A stretch of 64,000 bases of DNA, taken from Amycolatopsis sp. GTDB lineage: Bacteria; Actinomycetota; Actinomycetes; Mycobacteriales; Pseudonocardiaceae. Both the position numbers and the translations under genes were made by a program. Shown one piece after another: positions 33,886-42,086 of the stretch. The notes below the pieces were generated by a model. The model did not search any database. It worked only from the letters and a program-made list of their open reading frames with translations, and was not told where the DNA came from. Each line of letters begins with the position of its first letter. Within the stretch, counting starts at the first letter, position 1. The stretch is from the NCBI RefSeq assembly GCF_025464955.1, contig NZ_JAODNM010000081.1, positions 1-64,000 on the forward strand, written 5' to 3'.

Positions 33886-35178
33886 ATGGTCGAGGCGAGC
33901 CTGGGCGCGCCGCCACTCGCCTTCATCCGGGGACTTCTCTTGCGGGGAACCCCCATGCTGGCCCTCCCGCCGGACCAAACGCCCGACCACACGGTCCCGG
34001 CGATGGAGCGACTCGCGGACTCGCTTGTCGTGCGGGCGTTCCGGTTCGCGATGCTCATCCCGCTGCTGTACCGAGTCGCCGCGTTCCCCAAGGTGCTGAC
34101 CGGGTTCATCGTCTCGAACGGCTCGCTCGGGCTGGCCTCCGTGCTCGGCGTCTCGATTCCGGCCGTGGCGCTGAACATCGTCGCCGTCGTCCGGCTGCTG
34201 CGCGGGCGCGGTACGCAAACCAAGTTGGCTGGCCGGATCGTGGTCGCCGACCTGGCGGTGGGGCTGCTGGTCAACCTGGTCGTCGCGGTGACCGCCCCGG
34301 TGTCGGTCCAGCCGTTCGCGATCGACGTGGCGTGGACCTGGCTGGTCGGCACGATCACGTTGTGGACGTTGTCGTTCGGCGTGCCGGCGGCGATCGTGCT
34401 GCTGGTCGCCGCCGCGCCCTTGCGGGTGTTGCTGACCTGGGCCGGCGGAGACGGCGTAAGTCAGACGCTCGCGGTGAACCGCGGCGTGGGCGGGGTGATC
34501 GCGCTGGCGGTGGCGATCGTGACCGCGGGCGGCGCGCTGATCCTGGTCGGCGTCGGCACCCGGTTCGCGCTGGGCATCGGCATCGGACGCGGGCGCGACG
34601 CCGAGCGCCTGCACAACCAGCGTGTGCTGCACGACAGCGTGTTGCAGACGCTCGAAGCGATGGGAACCGAGACACCGGGCGACGACGAACAGGCGGCGGA
34701 GCGGTTGCGCGAGATGCGCGTCGCCGCGCGGGCCCAAGCCGCAGAACTGCGTCGCGCGCTTATCGAGCCGGCGTTCGAGGAACCGTCGGCAGGTCTCGCG
34801 GCGGACCTCGCCACGCTCGCCACCGAGATGACCAGGGAAGGCCTGCGAACCGATCTCGTGGCCGCGGCGAGCATCACTAGGGACAGCACCCTGCCGGAAC
34901 CCCGGCGCGCGGCGATGCGCGAAGCCGTCCGCGAGGCGTTGCGGAACACGGTCAAGCACGCCGGCACCACGCAAGTCGTGCTGCGCATGGAGGAACGGGA
35001 CGGCGGCATCACCGTGATCGCCCGCGACCACGGACAAGGCTTCAGCGTCCAGGACCGCCCGGCGGGTTTCGGCATCAGCCAGTCGATTGTCGCCCGGCTC
35101 GCCGAAGTCGGCGGCCGCGGCACCATCGATTCCAGCCCCGGCAACGGAACCAGAGTGACCCTCTGGGTTCCGCGCTAA
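33886..35178 (+). CDS. Orphan membrane sensor histidine kinase
   Basis: A 430-residue kinase. About six hydrophobic helices (50-235) are followed by a dimerisation helix with LHDSVLQTLEAMG, His249 being the likely phosphorylated residue (HisKA_3-like). The ATP-binding domain has an N-box (REALRNTVKHAGT) and G-boxes (DHGQGFS, GFGISQS). ATG 33886 has AGGAGG upstream. No response regulator gene is adjacent, since the next gene is convergent, so its partner is elsewhere or lost. The signal is unknown. Confidence 0.85.
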   Translation: MVEASLGAPPLAFIRGLLLRGTPMLALPPDQTPDHTVPAMERLADSLVVRAFRFAMLIPLLYRVAAFPKVLTGFIVSNGSLGLASVLGVSIPAVALNIVAVVRLLRGRGTQTKLAGRIVVADLAVGLLVNLVVAVTAPVSVQPFAIDVAWTWLVGTITLWTLSFGVPAAIVLLVAAAPLRVLLTWAGGDGVSQTLAVNRGVGGVIALAVAIVTAGGALILVGVGTRFALGIGIGRGRDAERLHNQRVLHDSVLQTLEAMGTETPGDDEQAAERLREMRVAARAQAAELRRALIEPAFEEPSAGLAADLATLATEMTREGLRTDLVAAASITRDSTLPEPRRAAMREAVREALRNTVKHAGTTQVVLRMEERDGGITVIARDHGQGFSVQDRPAGFGISQSIVARLAEVGGRGTIDSSPGNGTRVTLWVPR

Positions 35179-35218
35179 CTCGCTTTGTCCGTTGAATCAG
35201 GCTTGTGGCCAGGAACGG

Positions 35219-35767
35219 TCACTTGCGAAGCGTCAGCAGGACAAGAAGCGCGAGCGCGATACCGACAGCCACTGCGACAATGCCGAACGCCATCCGGTGG
35301 GTTCGCAGTCCGGGAATCAGCCGGTCCACTGCGAACCGCCCGGGACCGCTGAGGGCGAGGGTTGCTGCCACCGTGGCGACAGTCAGTTCGTACTCGAAGC
35401 CCGTGGGGATGAAAAAGCCTCCGTGCCATTTGACCGCGACAGCGTTGATCATCGTACCGACGATGGCCGCTCCTGATAGCGGTGTCAGTAGTCCCACGGC
35501 CAAGCCGAGACCGCCTAGAAATTGAGATCCGCCGGCGACCACCGCCATCACCTGCCCGCCGGTATAACCGACCGATGTGAAATAGCGGGCGGCGCCGGCC
35601 AGTCCGGGGCCACCGAAAGATCCGAACAGCACCTCTGCGCCGTGGGCGGCCATGGTCGAGCCTACAACGAGGCGCAGCAGGAGAAGTCCGATGTCATGTG
35701 GACGCGTGGGCTCGGCCGTCGAGAGTGGTGTGGACGCGAGGTGAGCAGTGGAGGACGTGGTGGTCAT
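35219..35767 (-). CDS. DoxX-family membrane protein
   Basis: A 182-residue protein with four helices, matching DoxX/DoxD-like proteins (GLLLLRLVVGSTMAAHGAEVLFGSFGG; LGGLGLAVGLLTPLSGAAIVGTMI). ATG 35767 is behind GGAGAGAGATAG. Family members are found with oxidoreductases or thiosulfate/quinone metabolism, but many roles are unknown. It sits 87 bases downstream of the aromatic-acid transporter gene, so it may belong to the gentisate module transcript. Confidence 0.8.
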   Translation of the reverse strand: MTTTSSTAHLASTPLSTAEPTRPHDIGLLLLRLVVGSTMAAHGAEVLFGSFGGPGLAGAARYFTSVGYTGGQVMAVVAGGSQFLGGLGLAVGLLTPLSGAAIVGTMINAVAVKWHGGFFIPTGFEYELTVATVAATLALSGPGRFAVDRLIPGLRTHRMAFGIVAVAVGIALALLVLLTLRK

Positions 35768-35854
35768 ACCTATCTCTCTCCATAGCAGCAATTGAGTGAC
35801 AATCGACTGAAGGACGCGGGCGAGCGTGTCAAGGCCGCCGAACCCGGGTGCGGC

Positions 35855-37120
35855 TCACTGTTCGAGGATGACCAGGGCACCGTTCACTACGTTTCGGCTC
35901 CTGTGCCTGCTGTAGATCGCCATCGTGCCTGCCCCGAGGATGACCGGCACGCATCCGAGGAGCACGATCATTCCCGCTGACGCGCCGACGGAAATCAGCA
36001 GACCGGCGAGCGCCGGGCCGATCACGGACCCGATGCGCCCCAACGCAGAAGCCCAGCCGACCCCGGTGGTTCTGGCGGCCTGTGGGTAGAGCGAGGCGGC
36101 CACACCGGCTTGCCCGACCAAAGCCGCGGTCAGCCCACCGCCGATCCCGGTGAACACCAACAGCACCGCCGCCTTGCTCAGCGGAACGGTCGCCACAGTT
36201 GCCATGAGTCCGGCAGCTAGAACGCAGGTCACCATAAGAACACGAACTGTCGGCCAACGAGTCGAGCAGACGATGACCACCAGCGCACCGGCTAGTCCAC
36301 CGACGCCCAGGGCCGCAACCCCCAAAGGTGCTGCTGTCCGGGTGAATCCGTAGCCGGTCATGAAGGTCGGCACCCAGGAGGACAAGCCGTAATAGGCGGC
36401 GAAAAGGAGGAAAGCGAACGCCCACAACAGCACAGTTCGAACAGCAAGGCCACCAGTGAAGATCTCCCTCACTCCGGCGGCCTGCGACTGCTTCGGTTCG
36501 TGCTGCGAAGGCGCCGGGGTTTCCTTCCGCAGAAATCGCCACAGAAACGGGAGCAATAATGCCGGACAGACTGCGCCGACCCAGAACATCGATGTCCAGC
36601 CGTAACTCGTGATCAGCCGGCCGGCGGTGAGGCCGCCGAGCAGTGCGCCACCGGATATTCCCATTGTCACCAGTACGGCGATCATCTCACGACGGTGGCC
36701 AGGATTGTGGGCGGTGGCGAACGACACCGCAGCGGGCAACACCAGTCCTAGGCCGACTCCGCCGATCAGGCGGACGATGGTCATCGTCTCGATGTTGGTG
36801 GACAACGCGGTGAACACCGATCCCACGGCGTAAAGGCAGACGCCGGTCAGGATTACCGTTCGCCTGCTGAATCGAGCTGAGGCTCGACCACACACCAGGT
36901 AACCGATCACCACACCGATGTTGGTGACGGTAAGTGGCGCGGTGAAGGCGGCCGGACTCACCTGCCATTGTTTGGCGAGCGTCGGTACGGCGAGCCCGAG
37001 CGATGTTGTGTCATAGCCGTCGAAGAGTACGGCCAGGAAAGTCAGTATGACGACCGGCCAATTCGACAGGGTCCCCCCACTGTCCGCCGTCGCTCTACCG
37101 CGTAAAATGGAATTATCCAT
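35855..37120 (-). CDS. MFS transporter, aromatic acid:H+ symporter (AAHS) type
   Basis: A 421-residue 12-helix importer. The AAHS signature LFDGYDTTSLGLAVPTLAKQWQVSP is in helix 1, followed by GRASARFSRRTVILTGVCLYAVGSVF after helix 2. By family knowledge these import benzoate, 4-hydroxybenzoate, gentisate or phenylacetates. ATG 37120 was chosen because GAGG lies eight bases upstream; another ATG two codons earlier overlaps it. It lies downstream of the gentisate-type dioxygenase gene on the same strand, which supports uptake of its substrate or a precursor. Confidence 0.88.
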   Translation of the reverse strand: MDNSILRGRATADSGGTLSNWPVVILTFLAVLFDGYDTTSLGLAVPTLAKQWQVSPAAFTAPLTVTNIGVVIGYLVCGRASARFSRRTVILTGVCLYAVGSVFTALSTNIETMTIVRLIGGVGLGLVLPAAVSFATAHNPGHRREMIAVLVTMGISGGALLGGLTAGRLITSYGWTSMFWVGAVCPALLLPFLWRFLRKETPAPSQHEPKQSQAAGVREIFTGGLAVRTVLLWAFAFLLFAAYYGLSSWVPTFMTGYGFTRTAAPLGVAALGVGGLAGALVVIVCSTRWPTVRVLMVTCVLAAGLMATVATVPLSKAAVLLVFTGIGGGLTAALVGQAGVAASLYPQAARTTGVGWASALGRIGSVIGPALAGLLISVGASAGMIVLLGCVPVILGAGTMAIYSRHRSRNVVNGALVILEQ

Positions 37121-37304
37121 CTGCATTACCTCACTATGGGTGTACACAGCACGAACCGTCATGGTGGGTCGCGAAGGCCACAACAGACAAGGATTGAGCG
37201 GATCGGAATCCAGGCCGCGCTCGCTGAGCCGGCCATGATTACCCGATTGTTGACGACCGAGAGGAACGCCGTCAGAAGTCGCCGACGTTCGGCGCGTTGT
37301 TCAT

Positions 37305-38414
37305 TCAGTCGCTGTACTGGTGCCCACCGTTTTCGGTGTAGGCATCCTCGGCGTAGAGATCGAGAGTGTGGATGAAGGGGAAATCGTTGAAGGAGAACAA
37401 GCACGCGTCGTCGCTGCCGCTATCGTTGGCATGCTCGTGCCAGGCCCAGGAGGGGACACAGAATATGTCGTTCTCCTGCCAATCGAACCGGTTGCCGTTG
37501 ATGATCGAGTGACCGCGACCCTTGGCGACGTGGTAGACAACCGATCCGGTGTGGCGGTGCGCGGTAGTGGCCAGTCCGGGCGCGAGCAGTTGCATATGCG
37601 CGCCCATCGTCGGCATCACGGATCCACCGGTGGCCGGGTTGACGTACTCCATGATCACGCCGTCGTAGGGCGAGCCGCCGGTAACCCTGGCTTGGTTGAG
37701 CAGCGCCTCGTAGGTCATCTCCCACGGATAGGCGAGCAACGGCGAATACCGCTTCTGCCAGCTGCGCCCGACAGGCTTGAGAATCCCGGCGCCGTGTTCG
37801 AGCAGGGAGGCGCCGATGACTTTGCCTGGTTGCTGATGCAGGTCGGGGTGTACTTCGTAGAAGTTCGCGTCCACCGTGTTGACCAGTGGGATATCCAGGC
37901 CGTCCTGCCAGATGACCGGAGTGTCCGCCGAGTCGTTGCCGTGTTCGTGCCACGTGCCGCTCGGGGTGATAGCGAAGTCACGAGGGCCGACTTCGAGACG
38001 ATCCCCGTCGACGATCGTCCAGGCACCTTGGCCCTCGACGACGAACCGCAGGGCTGCCGCGGCATGGCGGTGGGCGGTCATCTTTTCGCCGGGGTTCATG
38101 ATCTGCAGTCCACTGTAGAGGAGGCCGACGGCCGCGCTGAGCTCTTTCCGGCCAGGGTTGACGAGCATGACGACCCGCCGACCGGCGTCATCGCCGCTGA
38201 CCAGTTTCGCGGCGTCGAGCAGGTGGGGCCGCAGTTGGCGGTAGCTCCACAGCACAGGCACTGACTTCGGCTTCGGGTACCAGGGCTCGATGTCGTTGGC
38301 GACCGTCCAGAGCGCACCCGCGTTCAGTTCGCCGAGAGCATCGTAAAAGCGCGTCAGCTCAGCGGTGTCCTGCACTCGTGCGCGGCCGATCATGCCGTCC
38401 TCCGTGCTGGTCAT
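37305..38414 (-). CDS. Gentisate 1,2-dioxygenase-type bicupin ring-cleavage enzyme
   Basis: A 369-residue bicupin. The N-terminal cupin carries the iron-ligand pattern TAHRH (His115, His117) and TWHEH (His156/158), matching the triad of gentisate dioxygenases. The C-terminal cupin also has HRH and HEH, and the length fits the family (~350-380). By family knowledge it uses Fe(II) and O2 to cleave gentisate to maleylpyruvate; 1-hydroxy-2-naphthoate or substituted salicylates are alternatives. The downstream steps for that product are encoded divergently (FAH-family hydrolase and maleate isomerase), which favours gentisate. ATG 38414 has AGGA six bases upstream. The AAHS transporter follows. Confidence 0.88.
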   Translation of the reverse strand: MTSTEDGMIGRARVQDTAELTRFYDALGELNAGALWTVANDIEPWYPKPKSVPVLWSYRQLRPHLLDAAKLVSGDDAGRRVVMLVNPGRKELSAAVGLLYSGLQIMNPGEKMTAHRHAAAALRFVVEGQGAWTIVDGDRLEVGPRDFAITPSGTWHEHGNDSADTPVIWQDGLDIPLVNTVDANFYEVHPDLHQQPGKVIGASLLEHGAGILKPVGRSWQKRYSPLLAYPWEMTYEALLNQARVTGGSPYDGVIMEYVNPATGGSVMPTMGAHMQLLAPGLATTAHRHTGSVVYHVAKGRGHSIINGNRFDWQENDIFCVPSWAWHEHANDSGSDDACLFSFNDFPFIHTLDLYAEDAYTENGGHQYSD

Positions 38415-38493
38415 CGACACTCCTGTCCGTTTCGTCCTTGGTTTACCGGTCGCCGCCGCTGCGGGGTTCCCTTGCGCCAGACACTATCGTGAT

Positions 38494-38521
38494 ATTTGAT
38501 CAAATGCTAGGATTTGCTCAA
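38494..38521. promoter_or_regulatory. Operator-like dyad between dioxygenase and nitrilase genes
   Basis: ATTTGATCAAAT (38494-38505) is a perfect 12-nt palindrome followed by a similar half, ATTTGCTCAA (38512-38521). It sits in the 150-base divergent promoter shared by the dioxygenase and nitrilase operons. Its A/T-rich short-arm form suits a FadR-type GntR regulator, and one is encoded in this operon at 41302-41988. Confidence 0.6.
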
Positions 38522-38567
38522 GCGGCTCTCCACATCGACTCCCGCCACCGACGCGACGAGGCCAAGG

Positions 38568-39575
38568 ATGACTCAGTACCCCCAGTTCCGCGCCGCGGCA
38601 GTACAAGCGGCCCCGGTTTTCCTGGACACCGCCGCGACAGTTGACAAAGCAACGCGACTGATCGCCGAAGCGGCCGCCGAGGGAGCACGACTAATCGCGT
38701 TCCCCGAGGTCTTCATACCTGGATACCCCTACTGGAACTGGACGATGACGCCGGTCGACGGCAGTCCCTGGTTCGAGCGGCTCTACCGGGCCTCGATCGA
38801 CATCCCCGGGCCAGAGGTCGACGCGCTGCGAGCCGCGGCCAAGGAAGCCGGTGCCTATGTGGTTATCGGCGTCAACGAGCGTGACCCGTACTCGATGGGC
38901 ACGCTCTACAACTCGATCCTCTTCATCGGCGCCGCCGGGGAACTCCTCGGCGTCCATCGCAAGCTGGTGCCGACCTGGGCGGAAAAGTTGACCTGGGGCC
39001 ACGGAGACGGAAGTTCACTACGCATCTACGAGACCGAGATCGGCCGGCTGGGTGGTTTGGCCTGCGGTGAGAACACCAACACCTTGGCTCGCTTCAGCCT
39101 CTTGGCCCAGGGAGAGCAAGTCCACGTCGCGGGATACATCGCACTACCGGTCGCGCCGAAAGAGTACGACATGGTCGAAGCGATCAAGGTCCGCGGAGCG
39201 GCACATTCCTTCGAAGGCAAAGTCTTCACGGTTGTCGCGTGCGCCGCGATCACCCCTGAGATCGTGGACCTGGTCGCGAACAACGACGAGGCAAGACAAC
39301 TCCTGCAACGTCCGCACAGCGCGTTCAGCGGCATCTTCGGTCCCGACGGCGGGCTTCTCACCGAACCTCTCATCGACGAGGAGGGCATCGTGTATGCCGA
39401 CATCGACCTCAGTCGCTCGATCCAGCCGAAACAGATGCACGACATCATCGGCCACTACAACCGGTTCGACGTCTTCCAGTTGCACCTGAACAGGCAGCCC
39501 CAGCGTGCCCTGCACACCACCGCCGCCCCGCAGGTTCCACTCTTGGGCCCGCTGCCGGACGATCCACGCCGATGA
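38568..39575 (+). CDS. Nitrilase (carbon-nitrogen hydrolase superfamily)
   Basis: A 335-residue nitrilase. The catalytic residues are visible: Glu47 (AFPEVF), Lys132 (HRKLVPT) and Cys166 (LACGENTNTLARFSL), the Cys-Gly-Glu-Asn context of true nitrilases. The family converts nitriles to carboxylic acids and ammonia. It heads the operon with the maleylpyruvate and maleate steps, so an aromatic or hydroxyaryl nitrile could feed the gentisate pathway; amide-type hydrolysis of a ring-cleavage product is an alternative. ATG 38568 has AAGG upstream. The operator-like dyad lies 47-75 bases before it. Confidence 0.9.
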   Translation: MTQYPQFRAAAVQAAPVFLDTAATVDKATRLIAEAAAEGARLIAFPEVFIPGYPYWNWTMTPVDGSPWFERLYRASIDIPGPEVDALRAAAKEAGAYVVIGVNERDPYSMGTLYNSILFIGAAGELLGVHRKLVPTWAEKLTWGHGDGSSLRIYETEIGRLGGLACGENTNTLARFSLLAQGEQVHVAGYIALPVAPKEYDMVEAIKVRGAAHSFEGKVFTVVACAAITPEIVDLVANNDEARQLLQRPHSAFSGIFGPDGGLLTEPLIDEEGIVYADIDLSRSIQPKQMHDIIGHYNRFDVFQLHLNRQPQRALHTTAAPQVPLLGPLPDDPRR

Positions 39576-39641
39576 CCATCTGAGCCGACCCGTACGGCCC
39601 CGGCGATATCCCCCCAAGGCCCGAACCGACAAGGAATCCTC

Positions 39642-40544
39642 ATGCGACTTGTGACCTTCAGCCTCACGACCACCGAGCAATGCCGCCTCGGTATGCTCGC
39701 GGACGAGCACACCGTCATCGACCTGGCAGCCGCACTACGCGACGTCATCGACATACCGGCAACGCTGCTCGGCTACATCGCGGCAGGTCCTGCGTTTCAC
39801 GCGGCGGTGATTCGACACGTCGCCGCGGCGCCACCGTGGCCGGCCACGGTGCGCTTCGGAATCCAGGACCTCGTGCTCCACGCTCCACTCCGGCCAGGCA
39901 AAATCGTCGGCGTCGGGTTGAACTACGTCGAGCACGTCGAAGAATCAAGTCGCGCTCTCGACACCGACCAGCAGCGTCCCGAGCGGCCAGTACTGTTCAG
40001 CAAGCCGGCCACCGCGGTGATCGGCCCGAACCAGCCCATCCTCCACGACAGCCGCCTCACCGCGCAGCTCGACTGGGAGTGTGAGCTCGCCGCCGTTATC
40101 GGATCCGTCGCACACGCGGTCGACGAGGACCACGCCCTCGGCCACATATTCGGATACAGCATCATGAACGACATCAGCGCACGGGACCAGCGACGCTCAG
40201 GCCAATGGTTCTTCTCCAAAGGCCAAGACAGCTACGCACCGTTCGGCCCGGTAGTGGTCACTTCCGATGAGATTCCCGATCCTCACGAACTCACCCTTTC
40301 CCTGGATGTCAACGGCGAACAACGCCAACACGGCAACACCAGAAACATGCTGTTCACCATCCCCGAGCTGATCGCCGACATCACCTCCGGCATGACACTG
40401 GAACCCGGTGACGTCATCTCCACCGGTTCACCACAGGGCGTCGGCGCCGCGATGACGCCCCCGACGTATCTCCGGCCCGGCGACATCGTGTCAGCGCATA
40501 TCGAACGCATCGGCACCCTCTCCAACCCGGTGAAGGCGGTCTGA
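39642..40544 (+). CDS. Fumarylacetoacetate hydrolase-family protein, candidate maleylpyruvate hydrolase
   Basis: A 300-residue FAH-family enzyme. The C-terminal catalytic fold begins with KIVGVGLNYVEHVEESS. Metal ligands lie in DWECELAAVIG (two Glu) and NDISARD (Asp), and the closing loop is GDVISTGSPQGVG. By family knowledge it hydrolyses or isomerises beta-diketone ring-cleavage products. Between a gentisate-type dioxygenase and maleate isomerase, hydrolysis of maleylpyruvate to maleate plus pyruvate is the most fitting role; fumarylpyruvate hydrolase is the alternative. It ends two bases before the isomerase start. Confidence 0.85.
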   Translation: MRLVTFSLTTTEQCRLGMLADEHTVIDLAAALRDVIDIPATLLGYIAAGPAFHAAVIRHVAAAPPWPATVRFGIQDLVLHAPLRPGKIVGVGLNYVEHVEESSRALDTDQQRPERPVLFSKPATAVIGPNQPILHDSRLTAQLDWECELAAVIGSVAHAVDEDHALGHIFGYSIMNDISARDQRRSGQWFFSKGQDSYAPFGPVVVTSDEIPDPHELTLSLDVNGEQRQHGNTRNMLFTIPELIADITSGMTLEPGDVISTGSPQGVGAAMTPPTYLRPGDIVSAHIERIGTLSNPVKAV

Positions 40545-40546
40545 TC

Positions 40547-41302
40547 ATGGTCCAGCGCGCTTATCGCATCGGCCAAATCGTGCCCAGCTCCAACATCACC
40601 ATGGAGACCGAGATTCCTGCCATGCTCAACGCCCGGCAGGAAGTAAGACCGGAACGCTTCACCATGCACGCGTCCCGGATGCGCATGCGGGAAGTGACCG
40701 CCGAACAGTTGCGCTCGATGGACAGCGAGTCCGATCGCTGCGCCGCCGAACTCTCCGATGCGCGTGTCGACGTCTTTGCCTACGCCTGTCTTGTCGCGAT
40801 CATGTCGCGCGGCGCGGGCTATCACCGAACCGCCGAGCAGCGCCTGCGCCAGACCGCGATGGACAACGGCGCGTCCGCACCAGTAGTCAGCAGCGCGGGA
40901 GCGCTGATCGCCGGACTGGACGCGATCGACGCGACCAGCGTGGCCCTCATCGCCCCGTACCAACGCCCGCTCACCGAACAGGTCGTGGACTACATCGCCG
41001 GTGAAGGCCATCCGGTCACCGAGTTCATCGCACTGGAGATCACCGACAACCTCGCGGTCGGCGCCCTCGACCCCTTGGCGCTGGACACGATCGTCGACAG
41101 ACTCGACCACACCAGAGCCGACGCGGTCATCCTGTCAGCCTGTGTGCAGATGCCTTCGCTGGCGGCTATCCAGATCGTGCAGGACCGGATCGGCAAGCCG
41201 GTGCTCTCAGCCGCTGTCGCGACGACCTATCAGATATTGCGTGAACTCGACCTGGAGACCTACGTACCCAACGCCGGCGAACTACTGAATGGGAAACATT
41301 GA
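40547..41302 (+). CDS. Maleate cis-trans isomerase (Asp/Glu racemase superfamily)
   Basis: A 251-residue enzyme with both catalytic cysteines in the family positions: Cys81 (VFAYACLVAIM) and Cys199 (ILSACVQMPS). By family knowledge, for example NicE-type enzymes, it converts maleate to fumarate by a covalent succinyl intermediate. Here it would complete gentisate breakdown by delivering fumarate to the citric acid cycle. The gene starts two bases after the FAH gene and its stop overlaps the GntR start by one base, so it is deeply embedded in the operon. Arylmalonate decarboxylase is a related alternative but less likely given the context. Confidence 0.88.
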   Translation: MVQRAYRIGQIVPSSNITMETEIPAMLNARQEVRPERFTMHASRMRMREVTAEQLRSMDSESDRCAAELSDARVDVFAYACLVAIMSRGAGYHRTAEQRLRQTAMDNGASAPVVSSAGALIAGLDAIDATSVALIAPYQRPLTEQVVDYIAGEGHPVTEFIALEITDNLAVGALDPLALDTIVDRLDHTRADAVILSACVQMPSLAAIQIVQDRIGKPVLSAAVATTYQILRELDLETYVPNAGELLNGKH

Positions 41303-41988
41303 TGGCACCGACCGGACTCAACAAGCCCACCAGGACGACGACAACACAACAGGCGTACAGCAGCGTCCTGGAAGCGATACTCGACGGCACGTTGCCGGCC
41401 GGTGCGCCACTACGCCTGCAGGACCTTTCCGAATCGCTCGGAATGAGCATGATGCCCATTCGCGAAGCTATCCGGCAGCTGGAATCAGCCGGTGTCATCG
41501 AGGTCGAGTCGCATCGAGGGGCACGCGTCCGTGCGGTATCCCCGCACGATTTGGAAGACACCTACCTCACCCGTATCACACTTGAGGGCATCCTGTGTCG
41601 CCGCGCGGCGGAAAACTTCACCGACCAGGCAGCCTCCGACGCCCGCGCCGCCCTCGAACAGCAAAAGATCCAGCTGCTCAGCGGAAACATCTCGGCAGCG
41701 CGCGACGCCCACAAGGAATTCCACTACGCGATCTACCGTGCCGCTGGATCGATGTGGATGCTCAGGTCTGTCGAACCGGTGTGGAACAACAGCGAGCGTT
41801 ACCGAGCCGCGACGATGAACGACGACGACGTACTCACCCTGCGCCGACTCGAACATGAACGAATCCTGGAAGCGTGCGTGCGCCACCGCCCCGACGACGC
41901 GATGCAGGCGCTTCGCTTACATCTCCTCAGCACGGTCCAGCACATCGACAAAGTCGTGTCGGCCAGGCTGGCGAAACTTGCACCGTAA
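41302..41988 (+). CDS. GntR-family regulator, FadR/FCD subfamily
   Basis: A 228-residue regulator. A winged helix-turn-helix lies at about 15-75 (LPAGAPLRLQDLSESLGMSMMPIREAIRQLESAGVIEVESHRG), followed by an all-helical FCD ligand domain (EDTYLTRITLEGILCRRAA, HKEFHYAIYRAAGS). Its ATG overlaps the isomerase stop by one base. It is the likely local regulator of the gentisate module; effectors of this subfamily are usually small carboxylates. The ATTTGATCAAAT dyad between the divergent operons is a candidate binding site. Confidence 0.9.
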   Translation: MAPTGLNKPTRTTTTQQAYSSVLEAILDGTLPAGAPLRLQDLSESLGMSMMPIREAIRQLESAGVIEVESHRGARVRAVSPHDLEDTYLTRITLEGILCRRAAENFTDQAASDARAALEQQKIQLLSGNISAARDAHKEFHYAIYRAAGSMWMLRSVEPVWNNSERYRAATMNDDDVLTLRRLEHERILEACVRHRPDDAMQALRLHLLSTVQHIDKVVSARLAKLAP

Positions 41989-42086
41989 TGGCTCGATCGC
42001 CAACGGTCTTGCCGTCGACATTGGCGACCCACAGCGCGCCGCTTGCCCACTACGGCCGGCGGAGAACGAAGGACAATGGAGTGAGC

